Assembly: GCA_023374045.1 (NCBI GenBank)
Contig: JAIOTZ010000284.1
Coordinates: 1 to 64,000 of the forward strand
Direction of reading: 5' to 3'
Source of the DNA: Limonium bicolor
Taxonomy: Eukaryota; Streptophyta; Magnoliopsida; Caryophyllales; Plumbaginaceae
DNA length: 64,000 nt
Shown: piece after piece, positions 50,550-62,035 of the stretch
Layout: each line of letters begins with the position of its first letter
How positions within the stretch are numbered: the stretch's first letter is position 1
Position numbers and translations under genes: made by a program
Notes under the pieces: generated by a model
Database searches by the model: none
The model's input: only the letters and a program-made list of their open reading frames with translations
What the model was told of the DNA's origin: nothing

Positions 50550-53528
50550 ATGAAAAAGGCAATCACACAGAAATTAATGGCCAAACTAACAATCTCTTGG
50601 CTAGCGCCTTTTACCCTGATCCTCATGTGGAGTGCACTACTAACCAAGTGCAACTCCAGTTGCATTTGCAAACAATCAGAAATACAGGCTCTACTTGAAT
50701 TCAAACGCAGCCTCACCGACAAAAAAAATTATCTCACTTCGTGGGTCGGTCGACATTGTTGCGACTGGAATGGATTGGGATGTGAAGCCAACAACAACAA
50801 CAACAACCTTACATGCAATGTTGTGAAACTCGATCTGCGTGATGCTGAACTAGAAGCCTCGCATCTCTCGCCTGCTCTGATTCACTTACACCACCTGCGG
50901 CACTTGGACTTGAGCGGAAACAATTTTCATGGGAGTCCAATCCCCAAGTTCATTGGATCAATCACCAGCTTGGAGCATCTCAATCTCTCCAACGCAAATT
51001 TCATAGGACAAACTCCCCACCACCTCGGCAATCTTACAAGCCTCAAATTCCTCGATCTCCAGTTCAACTACGACGTTTTCAACGTTCAAACCTACCTGCT
51101 GGGTGGATATTCACTTGAACTCGATAGCTGGAATTGGGTTTTGGGTCTTAAAAACCTGCAATACCTGGACATGAGTTATATGAATACTAGTCAAGCGTCC
51201 GGCAGCTTGACTAGCGTAATCCAGAAGCTGACTTATTTGAGAACTCTGAGACTTGTAGAGTGCAAACTTACAAACTCTCATTTTCCAGAAATGCTCGACA
51301 GTTCTACAAGTTCCCTCCTACAGACACTTGATCTCAGCAACAACCACCTTCAAAATCCAATTCCACACATCATCATGAATCTCACCTGCCTATCTTTCCT
51401 CGGCCTTTCATCCAATGCACTATCATCAATCCCATCCTGGCTGGGAAGCAAGACAAGCCTCGAGCATCTTGATCTCAGCTGGAATTATAATATCGAAGGA
51501 CATATCCCACCTATCCTGTCAAATTTAACCTCCCTTACTTACCTCGACCTTTCACATAATTCTCTTAATTTATCCATTCCGTCCTGGCTTAGCAGCAAGA
51601 CATCACGGCTTGAACACCTCGATCTTTCACGCAATAGGTTCAGTCACATTGAAGGAGGTATCTTCAAACTCATCCAGGGACTTTGTGGGTTAAAATATTT
51701 AGATTTGTCAACCAACGTCATTGAAGAGGATTTGACAAATAGTACCCATGTCCATTTCACTGAACGTCGTAACTATCCTCTAGAGATACTGGATATCTCC
51801 AGCAACAAAATCAGGGGCCAACTTCCGGATTGCTTCATGAAGTTGACATCTTTAAAAGAACTTGTTCTCTCCTACAACTCAATTTCTGGAGTCATCCCAT
51901 CATCTGTCGGTAATCTATCGTCCCTCATCAGGCTGGATTTGTCCAATAACAACTTCAGTGGCAGCATCCCCGCATTCCTTGGAGGATTTTCATCTCTAGA
52001 ATTTTTAGATCTATCAGACAACTACTTTCACGGCATGATTAATCAAGATCACTTCACTAATCTATCTAGATTATATGATCTCGATTTAAGTTCAAACTCC
52101 AAGCTGGTCCTTATGGTGGTGGACAACTGGCTACCTCCATTCCAACTCGATAGTTTGAATCTTGGGTCTTGTGAAATAAAAGCCTCATTTCCCAAGTGGC
52201 TTCTCACACAAAGTGACATCTCCCAACTAGATTTGTCTCACACAGGTGTGTTCGGATCACTTCCAGATGATCTTGGCGACATATGGCCTTCCTTATCCAA
52301 TTTAATATTGACCGGTAACCACATCAATGGTCGAATTCCAAGATCACTCTGCAGCATGTCTCAACTGCAGGTCTTGGACCTTAAAAGTAATAGATTTTCA
52401 GCAACAATTCCAGATTGTTTTGGAAACCTTCAACTAAAAAAAGTAGATTTATCTTCAAACAAATTATCAGGGTTGATCCCAGCTTCGTTGTTGAACTTCT
52501 CTCTAATGAGTTTGACTTTGAATAACAATACACTCGAAGGAGAACTCCCGTACATGAGTAATGATTCATTTCTCAACTTGGTAATCATGGATTTCGGTGA
52601 GAATCGTCTGTCTGGAAAGATACCACCATGGAGCGAAGCAAGTCATCCACGTCTAATTGTTCTCAGGCTGCGAACTAATCTTCTCAGCGGTGAAATCCCT
52701 GAGTCCTTATGCTCGCTTGACAACCTGCAAGTCATTGACCTTGCAAACAATGGTTTGACAGGAGCAGTGCCACGATGCATCGGCAACCTCAGTGCAATGG
52801 TGGCATCACCAAATGTTAGTGAGTCATATGATAATCTGTATCATTATTTTGGTCTGGATAGTGCGAGTGTGGTAGAAGTTGTGAAAGGGAACCCCTTGGA
52901 GTATACCAAGATCCTAAAACTGGTAGTGATTATAGATCTCGCGAACAACAACTTGACAGGAGAAAACCCAACCGAGTTAACAAAACTAGTATCATTGCAA
53001 TTCCTGAATCTATCACACAACCACCTTACAGGATCTATTCCGAAGAAGATTGGCAAAATCAAATCTTTGGAGTCTCTTGATCTATCAAACAACCATCTCT
53101 CTGGATCAATTCCGCCGGGCCTGTCTGAACTGACTTTCTTGGCATCTCTCAACTTGTCATACAACAGACTTCAAGGCCCAATACCTACAGGTAACCAGAT
53201 TCAAACCCTTAATGATTTATCTATTTATCAAGGGAATCCAGATCTATGTGGAGATGTACTTCCAAAGAAATGCACAATAGACAGCCACCCAAAGGACTCG
53301 AATGGAGCAGTAGTACCTGAAACTGATGATGATGAGGGACATCAAAGGTTGTGGTTGTATATTCCTAGTTTGCTGGGCTGTGTAACTGGATTTTGGGGGA
53401 TAATAGGGGTTCTGATTGTGAAGCGTGAGTGGAGATATGCCTACTTTCAACTAGCTGATGATGTTGAAAATTGGATCTATGTGCATGCTGCATTAAGCAT
53501 CACCAGACTCGGAAGAAAGCCCACGTAG
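50550..53528 (+). CDS. LRR receptor-like protein (RLP), intact
   Basis: 992 residues, uninterrupted and intronless. The conserved start is probably the second Met at 50577, because gene 1 starts at that point and its upstream ATG runs into a stop. Order: signal peptide (to about residue 37), LRRNT_2 with CCDWNGLGCE, about 30 extracellular LRRs including the RLP-typical WLPPFQL...FPKWL segment, a non-LRR island containing VVKGNPLEYTKIL, the last LRRs, the cap GNPDLCG...KKC, an acidic ETDDDEG stretch, a membrane helix near residues 935-957 with GCVTG (GxxxG), and a 35-residue basic tail without kinase. Members of this Cf/EIX class sense microbial or peptide ligands at the plasma membrane and signal through SOBIR1-type kinases, an interaction for which GxxxG motifs matter. 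The ligand cannot be read from sequence. Confidence 0.93.
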   Translation: MKKAITQKLMAKLTISWLAPFTLILMWSALLTKCNSSCICKQSEIQALLEFKRSLTDKKNYLTSWVGRHCCDWNGLGCEANNNNNNLTCNVVKLDLRDAELEASHLSPALIHLHHLRHLDLSGNNFHGSPIPKFIGSITSLEHLNLSNANFIGQTPHHLGNLTSLKFLDLQFNYDVFNVQTYLLGGYSLELDSWNWVLGLKNLQYLDMSYMNTSQASGSLTSVIQKLTYLRTLRLVECKLTNSHFPEMLDSSTSSLLQTLDLSNNHLQNPIPHIIMNLTCLSFLGLSSNALSSIPSWLGSKTSLEHLDLSWNYNIEGHIPPILSNLTSLTYLDLSHNSLNLSIPSWLSSKTSRLEHLDLSRNRFSHIEGGIFKLIQGLCGLKYLDLSTNVIEEDLTNSTHVHFTERRNYPLEILDISSNKIRGQLPDCFMKLTSLKELVLSYNSISGVIPSSVGNLSSLIRLDLSNNNFSGSIPAFLGGFSSLEFLDLSDNYFHGMINQDHFTNLSRLYDLDLSSNSKLVLMVVDNWLPPFQLDSLNLGSCEIKASFPKWLLTQSDISQLDLSHTGVFGSLPDDLGDIWPSLSNLILTGNHINGRIPRSLCSMSQLQVLDLKSNRFSATIPDCFGNLQLKKVDLSSNKLSGLIPASLLNFSLMSLTLNNNTLEGELPYMSNDSFLNLVIMDFGENRLSGKIPPWSEASHPRLIVLRLRTNLLSGEIPESLCSLDNLQVIDLANNGLTGAVPRCIGNLSAMVASPNVSESYDNLYHYFGLDSASVVEVVKGNPLEYTKILKLVVIIDLANNNLTGENPTELTKLVSLQFLNLSHNHLTGSIPKKIGKIKSLESLDLSNNHLSGSIPPGLSELTFLASLNLSYNRLQGPIPTGNQIQTLNDLSIYQGNPDLCGDVLPKKCTIDSHPKDSNGAVVPETDDDEGHQRLWLYIPSLLGCVTGFWGIIGVLIVKREWRYAYFQLADDVENWIYVHAALSITRLGRKPT

Positions 53529-53594
53529 GTCATGGATATCTCAGCTACTACAATGCAATTCTCTGATCTCTGTATTGGCCAAATAAATATACTC

Positions 53595-53690
53595 GAGACA
53601 CCTAAGCATTAGTCCAATACAATGTATACAAATATCAGTCCATGTCCTGTAATAACTCAGAGTCTGAGACACTTAAGCATTAGCCCAATA
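53595..53690 (+). repeat. 71 bp-period direct repeat pair
   Basis: A 25-base motif containing TAAGCATTAG at 53595-53619 recurs with two changes at 53666-53690, in the 3' flank of receptor gene 2. No function is apparent. Confidence 0.6.
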
Positions 53691-54192
53691 TGATGCATTA
53701 TTTGGATATTATAAATATTACTTAAGCGTGAATAACGTCATACTATAAGAAAAAATAAAATTTACACTCACATTGCTATTTTTGTGCATTTATTGAAGTT
53801 GGTAACTTGTATATAATATATTATATTGTTTATATGAGTATTTTATTATATATAATTTAAAGTCAATATTAATAAAATCAAATTTTGGTTATTAGTGGAG
53901 TATTTTTTATGTTTTGGTTAATTTTGATAGTATTTTGTTAATTAAAAATGTTAATGTGCTATAATGAGAATCATATCCATTAGCAAATACGGTTATTTTT
54001 TAAATGTTCAACGTTAGCAATTTGTGGCATATATAACTAACTAAAATTTATTTTGTGTCATCAGAAAAACTTAAAAAAAAACTGATATAATTTGTAAATA
54101 AGCAAAATTTTGAGTTTTCCTTAAAAGTAATATGAGTGATAGTTAAGGTTGCAAATTTTTTTAATTTTCCTTAAATTTTGAGCTTATTCTAT

Positions 54193-54275
54193 CAACTTGA
54201 ACCTAGAACTGGGTTTTGGGTCTCGAAAACCTGCAACACCTGGACATGAGTTGGATGACCTCCACTCAAAACGGT
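54193..54275 (+). pseudogene. Relic of a third RLP gene
   Basis: About 80 bases align with the segment of both receptor genes encoding the SWNWVLGLKNLQYLDMS region (51117-51180 in gene 2), including GGGTTTTGGGTCT and ACCTGGACATGAGTT. Nothing similar flanks it. It is a truncated leftover of another tandem copy or an abortive duplication. Confidence 0.7.
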
Positions 54276-55354
54276 TGAGTGGCTAGAAATGACCTTTATA
54301 AAGAAGAACATCGTTCCCTTCTCTTTTCGGCGCCGAGGCTTTGGTAACGGACAAGGGATTCCGTCGTGGATGGAAGCAATCTTAGCCTTCCATTTTTTTA
54401 GACATATGTGATCTAATTAATTTAACAATAAGAATGAAGTAGCATTTACGAGAGTATTACAGACCAAACCGGTTGGATGTGATCAGATACCACCAATTCT
54501 ATATCCTACTTTTTTTTCAGTGGGGATTTTGTGGATCATTAAACAATAAGAATGATTGCCATTGTTTTTTATTGTTTTTCTAAATTTAATTTGAATAATT
54601 AAACTATAACATACAAGTGTTTATCATTTTTGTTATTGACTAAGAGTAGTTTCTAATAGTGTGATCTATAGAATACAACACAAATTTAAAGTATGGGTAT
54701 TAGTGAGTATATTTATATTAGAGGATAATAATAGTGTATAAATATAAAAGTATGATTTGTAATTAAAGAATATATGTTTATTAATTGTAAAACTTTAAAT
54801 CACTAAATTAAATATGAAGTTATTGGCTAAATCCTAAAAATCTAAAAATTAATTATAAATTATAATATAATCTTAAATTTAAATATGAAGGAAAGTCTAA
54901 AAAGTATATAGTTTAAGTTGAACCTTACACCTTAAAATTTAACAATTTTACTAAAATTATACTAGAATAAATAATAAATAAAAATAAATGGAAAAACCCC
55001 ATAAAACTTAAGTAAAATAATACGAAGAGATTCAAACCATGAAAAAACTATAAACCATAAACCATTTAAATACTTGTAAATCTATGTACTAAATAACCAT
55101 AATATTCTAATAAAATTAGGCTCACATACACTTTATATTGTCTCAACTGACTAGACATTTTTTTAGAATTTGTGGTTTAGGAACGACCCTAAACCCTAAA
55201 CCACAAACCATAAAAATGCCTTCGACGTTAGTTATCCTAGGGTGTTTTTTTGGGAGTTTGGAGGGGGGGCGGGTAGAGTAATCTTTTTGGCATTAGTTCT
55301 ACATTTTGTATTGTCGTCACTAACTCGACAAATTCCACACCACATTTATGAATA
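54276..55354. other. AT-rich intergenic DNA
   Basis: No gene was recognised. AAACCCTAAACC-type runs occur near 55180-55200. Confidence 0.5.
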
Positions 55355-56085
55355 ACGTTTCCAACGTTTTACATAAAGGTGTCCACAAATTTAGATAAAC
55401 GTTTCCACGTGTTTATTTAAATGTTTCCACGTTTCTACAATTCCATGATTATCTATAACGTTTCCATGCCACGATTACATATAAACGTTTCCACTGCATG
55501 ATTATACATAAACATTTTTATAATTATATATGATGTTTCCATGATACAATCATATATAATGTTTCCACCATTATACATAAAGGGGTCCACGAGTTCAGAT
55601 AACGTTTCCACCTTTTTATTTAAACGTTTCCACCTTTTTATTTAAACATTTCCACATTGTTATATATATGTTTCCACGTTTTTATTTAAACGTTTCCTGT
55701 TTCTACGATTCCATGATTATATATAACGTTTCCATGACATGATTACATTTAAACATTTCAATAATCATATATGAATGTTTCCATTCCACAATACGTTTCC
55801 ACAATTTATATATAAACGTTTACCCGCCATGATTACACATATACGTTTACACAATTATATATTTCATGCCACAATTAAATATAACGTTTCTACGACACGT
55901 TTCCACGCGACAATAAGTATAACGTTTCCACCGTTATGCATAATAAATGTTTCCACATTTTTATATAAACGTGTCCACATATTTATATAAACGTGTCCAC
56001 GTATTTATATAAACGTCACCACGTTTCTATGATTCCATTATTATATATAAACGTTTCCATGTCATGATTATACGTAATATTTCCA
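55355..56085. repeat. Degenerate ACGTTTCCA minisatellite
   Basis: About 29 copies of AACGTTTCCAC or near variants are separated by TTATATATAA-like spacers of variable length (mostly 18-32 bp units). Variants such as ACGTGTCCAC form a late sub-block (55970-56010). No coding potential. Confidence 0.75.
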
Positions 56086-57377
56086 ACATTATATATAAAC
56101 TGAATTATTGAAGTCGACTTTATGTATTTATTAACATTTGATTTTTATAAATAATTAAATTATTGTGATATTATAGAAAACAAAAAAATATGATATTAAA
56201 AATGCAACGTACAATACATAAAAAAAGAGTACGCTTGCGGTGCATAAGTTTTTTTTTCTTTTTTGAAATAGTTTGCAGTGAGTAAGTTAAATAACTTTAA
56301 AAAAATACATGTGCAATATACTTCTTGAATGTTGTCCAAAACAAATACAAGAATACATAGTCTGTAAGTAAAATACATAATTTTTCATTTTTAATTTAAT
56401 CACCACCATTCATTCATATGACTTACATCTCCTAATTTGGGATAGCTGAGATATCATCCGTCATTTTGATGGAAATAGTGGCTCCCAAATAGTGTCTCCA
56501 CGCCCTCTTTTCAGTAATAAGGTAAAATCGTCGAAAATATTTTAAATACAACGCCAAAAAGTGATCATTTTTATACTAGTGAGGGTGATAGCTAACAGTG
56601 TAAATAATTATTTAAAAAATGATTAATTTATAAAATATATGAGAGTAAAATTGAAGAAGCTATATAAAAGTGTTAGCATAAAGTTATAAGTGTTGTAACT
56701 TATTCATAGTGACATGGATTTCACCAATAAAGTATAAAATAAAAAAGTAAATGATGACGTGGGGTAGAAAACTTTCGTTTTAGGGATCCTAGGTACACAA
56801 GAAAGAGACTATGAGAGAATATGATAAAAAATATATAAAACTTTCACAGTATACCAACAAAAAGTTTGTTAATTAAAAAATACCACAATTTTTAAAAATA
56901 TTTTTAAGATGCCATAAAAAATAATTTTAATTCATTAGATACCACTAATTCATAATCTTAAACTTTTTTTATATCAAAATGCCCCTAAGAAATAAGCACA
57001 GTTCACTTAATATCACATTAATATATTTAGTTCAAAACTATCACAAAATTAATAAATATATGTTAAAAAATAAAAAAGTAAAAACTTAAGTTTTAATATA
57101 TTGGTTAAATTGTATAAAATAAAAAATATAAATATTTATAATTACTAAAACTTTGAAGACATAAAAATTATAAAAACAATTATATATTATATATACAAAA
57201 CACTTCAAGAATGATAATTTAATTTTTGTATAATATTACTTCATATATTTTATTTCACAAAATACCACCAAATTTAAAAAATAAAACCGTAAAACTAGAA
57301 AAATTTAAATTTATTAATATATTGGTTAAAATTTTACAAATTATAAACCCCCCCAAAATAAAAAAGTTTCTCCAAAA
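56086..57377. other. AT-rich intergenic DNA
   Basis: Very AT-rich. No gene, repeat unit or transposon end was recognised. Confidence 0.5.
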
Positions 57378-57690
57378 TATCCATCAAAATCCATTGAATT
57401 TTTGCATCACAACTCTATCTTGTAGTTGAGTTATAATGTATTTCGATAACCAATTTTTAATTACCTAAATGGCACATGAAACTACAAAAGAGTGGCTAAA
57501 AAATACACCACATCAGCTAAATAATATTACAACCGTTACCATCCACATCAACAAGACTAGAAGAAGCATGGAAAGTCATATATAGAATTGCTATGAGAAT
57601 GGAACCCCGACGCTCAGTTTTGTCTAGTTATCATAAAAAAAAAAAGGCAGTATTGGAGACAGAAAGAGGAGGGGTTGTAGCAAGGTGAGA
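57378..57690 (+). repeat. Dispersed repeat, copy 2
   Basis: Direct counterpart of 38225-38535. The two copies bracket the copia element and both receptor genes at a distance of 19 kb. Confidence 0.7.
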
Positions 57691-57856
57691 AGTGTAGACA
57701 CCAAAAATTCTCACCCGTTTTATATTAAAAAAATATATATATACAAAAATAAACATGCTTCTAGAAACAGGGTGGTCGTCCCCGTTTTCAACTAAAAGAA
57801 TTTCTTTTTCTCCGACATTTAAAATCTCACATTCCTATGGAAAAGGAGCACGAGCC

Positions 57857-57922
57857 TTTTTTTATATATATATTTTATTTATTTTTATTTTTATTTGTTT
57901 TTATTTTATTTTATTTATTTAT
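57857..57922. repeat. T-rich low-complexity tract
   Basis: TATA followed by TTTAT/TTTTA repeats. Open frames running through it are compositional. Confidence 0.7.
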
Positions 57923-58101
57923 TGTAATCTGTTTTTAAAATGACTTCATTTTGTACAATTATTTTATTGCTTTTGTTTTAAAATATTTCACGGTTTTGTT
58001 ATTTCTTTGTATTATTTTATGTACTCGATCGATTTATACTTTTATTATTATTGGTTACTTCCTTTGGGCTTTCTCCGTTTTATCGTCTCTATTTTTATTA
58101 T

Positions 58102-58265
58102 TTCATGTATCCTTTTACTACTATTATTTTCCATAATTTTAAATGTTTTATCTTCATCACGTGCATTAATTTTCATTATTTCTTGTACTTATGCTTTTAT
58201 TGTATTCCCAAAATTTCATACCATTAGATTAATCTTCTCATATTGCCACATACTCTCTTTTGGAT
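58102..58265 (+). repeat. 164 bp duplication, source copy
   Basis: Nearly identical to 58372-58535, differing by two one-base T-length changes. Because the second copy interrupts a SINE-like unit, this one is taken as the source. Confidence 0.85.
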
Positions 58266-58340
58266 TCGTAGTCTTTCGAAGAGTTATTTAGTCAAATTTA
58301 GAGCTTTTGTATTGTTTCTCCTATTAATATACTGAAATCC

Positions 58341-58575
58341 GACCTAGCGTGGTTGGTTAAGGTGCCCACCATTCATGTATCCTTTTACTACTATTATTTT
58401 CCATAATTTTAAATGTTTTTATCTTCATCACGTGCATTAATTTTCATTATTTCTTGTACTTATGCTTTTATGTATTCCCAAAATTTCATACCATTAGATT
58501 AATCTTCTCATATTGCCACATACTCTCTTTTGGATGGTTCAATTCCTGGTACAGGCTGTGAAAGCTTTTTTTATA
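58341..58575 (+). mobile_element. SINE-like unit interrupted by a duplicated segment
   Basis: A tRNA-like 5' part (CCTAGCGTGGTTGGTTAAGG, 58343-58362, box A-like) and a box B match GGTTCAATTCC (58536-58546) followed by a T-run are separated by the 164 bp copy at 58372-58535. Without it the two boxes would sit closer than normal, so some middle bases were also lost. Assignment as a SINE is from box motifs only. Confidence 0.45.
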
Positions 58576-58641
58576 TTTATTTATACTCAGCACGAGGCAT
58601 AAATTTTATTTGATTTCCCTCCTACTACTTATGAAAGTCAT

Positions 58642-58729
58642 TGCAGCTCAACCTGTAGAGTATGAGAAGAAGGGGATAGAGGTCTCGGGTTCGAGACTCA
58701 ACATAGACATTTTTTTTTTTTTTTTTTTT
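58642..58729 (+). mobile_element. tRNA-derived SINE with T tail
   Basis: Box A-like TGCAGCTCAACCTGTAGAG and box B GGTTCGAGACT (58688-58698) have tRNA-like spacing, and a 20-base T run (58710-58729) ends the unit. There is no acceptor stem, so it is not a tRNA gene. Confidence 0.55.
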
Positions 58730-58779
58730 GTTTTTCATGGCATGTAACTTTTGGACCTGATGCAGCTCCAGTTTGGACC

Positions 58780-58908
58780 CATTTTTAGCCCAAATGCCTC
58801 AAATAAAGCCCTAATACATCATCTGTCTATCCCCATCATAAAACCCCAAAAAAATTCACTACAGTATGGATCTGTTTTTTTTTAAAGAACCGATCAAGAC
58901 ACAACAGT
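58780..58908 (+). promoter_or_regulatory. Candidate promoter
   Basis: On the minus strand TTTGGGCTAAAAATGGGTCC gives TGGGCT/TGGGTC site-II-like motifs. AAACCCC and CCCTAA telobox-like motifs follow near 58810-58850. The combination is common in promoters of plant growth genes. A C-rich stretch follows immediately. Confidence 0.3.
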
Positions 58909-59488
58909 ATGGGCATAGTCTTCTGTCGTCCTTCCCCAAGTAGTCTATCCTTCTCTTCTGTCTACAGAGACCCACGCCGAAGCTCCATCTTCGAAGCTCA
59001 AGATCTCAAGCTCCACTCAGTCTCGATTAACAGGCAGAATGGGTTTGTGTTGGAAAGCCGATTGACCCCCCAAAGTCCTCTGCATGTTCCTCGGTATTGA
59101 AAACTGAAGAAGATGAAGGCTGCGAGCCTCCCTTAAAAATCGATCTCGCCTTCATCCTTCGGGGAGGATCATGGCGAATTTTCTTCATCATCTCGGCGAC
59201 ACCCTTTCAACTCCCAACTCACCCTCATCCTTCCGCCGGAATCGCTACCACGAAATCACCTTCTACCTTCGGATCACCACCTCCGCCGAGTTGATCATAA
59301 AAGCCTTTCCCATCGAAATCCACCACCAGCAAGAAACCATCTCCGGAAACCTTCTCGACCGAAAAGTTACCATTGAACCCCTTCATCCTTCCTTCCATAT
59401 CGTTGAACGCAGAGTAAGCGGCATTCTTCATTTCCCGTTGAGGTCGACTCCATCCTTTTCCTTACTTTATTTTTGTTGTCATTGTTGA
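58909..59488 (+). other. C-rich possible first exon, unknown
   Basis: Composition changes sharply from AT-rich to about 50 percent GC. Two frames are open: 58909-59100 (63 residues) and 59171-59488 (105 residues, starting MANFLHHLGDTLS, followed by a TGA). Neither resembles a protein I know. It could be a leader or first exon of a gene continuing right, a non-coding transcript, or retroelement leader. Confidence 0.3.
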
Positions 59489-61616
59489 GCAAAATTCTCG
59501 CCGGAGAGCACCGTATCTGTGATGGCGGAAATCGACTGGGGCTCTTTCGGAAATTTATTTCCAAAGAAAGAGTCAGCTCTCCTCTCTTCCTCTCTATCTA
59601 TTTTAAACTTCGTCTGAATGCTAAGCTAGAGTCTCGAGCCCACATCTCGTTGTCTCTAGCAATTTTTCTGACTTAATCTTGTTCGATGTTGCGAGAATCA
59701 TATTACCAGTACTTAGGTGTACCCATCGGTAATTGATGAATGTCCCGTATAGATTCCGGAACTAGGACTTCAAATTCCCATTTCGAATGATTCTGGTTTG
59801 GAGAAGTACAAAACATAGCTCCTAATTCTGTGTCTTTTGTTTTCCTTTTGTTGCTATTAACCTGGAATGGACAAAGAAGTCCACGAACATGGTTTGAAAA
59901 TGGGCATGATCGAGGCTGCGAGTTCGATCGTTTCTGCTAATGGGGACCTGGTTTTACCCACTTTTTTTAAATTATGTTTTCACTTGATTTTTTTTCTGTT
60001 CTCCACAGAATAAGGTTAGCACAATAAGGTTTATTTCCTCCAGTGTATCCACAGTATCCTATATGCCCTTACGACTCAAGGCAACTCTGAACAGCATCTC
60101 TGATTGTCTATTGATGCCTGTATTTCTGTTCGAATGCCTCTCCGACTGGTACTTTGTTTGGAGTTCAGAGAAGACTTCCCCTACTATGTCTAATACAGAC
60201 CCATTGTGTCCTTCTCCCTAGACTTCGAACTTTCAGATTCAGTACTTCATCTGCTTGATTGTGATCGGTAATATACCCCTTTTGCTTATTTCTCTGTATA
60301 TTGGATTGTGTTTGCCATTTGATTGGTTTTGCCCTCGGATCCAAGAGTAAGTGACTTTATTTACCTTTCTTAACTGCTGTCCAGAGCTCTTGCTCATTAC
60401 TAAATTCCATCTGTATGTTTGCCTTCTGGCCTAATATGCCCTCTGGTGTGTTCTTCTTTTAACTTCTGTGCATGAACTTCTCCGTAATCTACCTCCTGGT
60501 ACATATCTCTTAACTTTCTGGGTCTGAAACCCACAACATGTCTGTGTGCCTAAATGGTTTATGATGGTCTTCCCAATTAATGCCCTGCGTTTGTTCTATC
60601 TCTGGTATTATTGGTAAGCTGGTGGTTAGTTCAGGCCACATCCTAGTGGAATAAAAAAAATGATGAATGAAGAATAATGGTGAAGTAAAATCTGTAGCAT
60701 TCGTTTTGGATTTTAGTCTCTTTAAGTTATAGGAAGCACGGTGCATATCCCTAGACTTTGATCTAGTTCTTAGCTGTGTATATATTCAGGAATGTTGAGC
60801 CCTTTTTGCTTTACCTGCATGTTTTGGGAAGCTTGTAATTAGGTAATCTAATCTTATAAGTTTGGGGGCTAGCGTGAGCAAAAGATTTGATTAAGCGAAC
60901 TGGTGATTTAGTTCAAGGCTATTCACTTAGTAGTTCATAAAATTTCAGTGAATAAAAGTTGAACCCCTTTTGTTGGTTTTAGAATTTGTAACGTGGTTAA
61001 AGGCAAGAAATGAAGGTTAGAAGAGGGTTAGCAGCAGATTCAGTAACTTTCTGTTGGCTTAATTTGGTACCTTAGATTGACATTTGATTTCAAGGCTTGT
61101 TTGCCATTCAGGGCTTCGCTAGGTCTTTAAATGAGATAAAGAGAAAGAAAAACAGAAATGGACTCTTCAAGCTTAAACTTACGATTTGTTAACCTGTTAA
61201 TGAACACACTTAATTTGTTTATAGACTCATCTCTAGCGCTTTAGTGATTTATGATTACCGAAAGAAGTTCGTAGAAGGGAGTGTATTAGAAAGTAACAAG
61301 AAACAGAAATGAAAGGTTTTCGAACCAGCAGTGTATTGTGGGTTTCGTCATCGATTTCTTGTCCGATCAGAATTTTGTTTGGTCACTAGTTGTAGTAAAA
61401 ACAAGAAAACCCTCTTAGAATTTGGCCAGCAACGTTCTACTACATATTTGCTTATCAATTTGATTTGTTGTTTATCCTGATTATTAACTTATTCTTTCAA
61501 TCATGTATATAATGTTATATCCCAATTTATCGTATTTCTTTTCTATTCTCTATTTGTGTATATTATTTAAGCCCTAGAAAGCCCATTAGGTTACCCATTT
61601 TTAATGATAAGTCTTG
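59489..61616. other. Unassigned T-rich DNA
   Basis: No coding region was recognised. The texture (T-rich with scattered GTAAG and CAG) would suit introns or a retroelement leader. Nothing firm supports either. Confidence 0.35.
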
Positions 61617-61762
61617 GAGGGTACCCCACACCTAGCTCATTTCTATTTGCTTGGTGAGGAACAATACCATCCAAAACTTTGAAAATCTTTTAAGCCTTTG
61701 AGGGTACCCCACAACTAGCTCATTTCTATTTGCTTTGTGGGGAATAATACCTTCCAACTTTT
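61617..61762 (+). repeat. 83 bp-period tandem pair
   Basis: Units at 61617-61680 and 61700-61762 share GAGGGTACCCCACA and CTAGCTCATTTCTATTTGCT. Confidence 0.75.
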
Positions 61763-62035
61763 AAAGCCTATCCCAAACCACCCCTAATTTCATTAAAAAA
61801 CGTACTACCCAAAAAAAAAGGAAAACAAAAAATTCAAAATTCATTCTCGTTCCGGTTAGCTCAAGTCTTCTCATTCGTTAATCCTTCCAATTTTCAACCC
61901 CGATCCCATTCCAAAATTAGAGTTGTCTCTCAAAATGTCAATTCATTTTATCCTGTTATCAAAAATTCATCAAAAAAAAAATCAATTCAGAATTTTTATT
62001 GTTCAGAATCAAGTTCTACAAATGAAGGTCCAAAC

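Noticed and set aside
57755..58291. Hydrophobic Phe/Tyr/Ile-rich frames as membrane proteins
   Set aside because: They arise from T-rich low-complexity DNA and cross the 164 bp duplicated segment; no start context or conservation.
58642..58698. tRNA gene
   Set aside because: Box A and B motifs are present but no acceptor stem or cloverleaf can be formed, and a long T tail follows; it is better read as a SINE.
59171..59488. 105-residue frame as a confirmed gene
   Set aside because: No family resemblance and overlapping alternative frames of similar quality; kept only as a possible exon.
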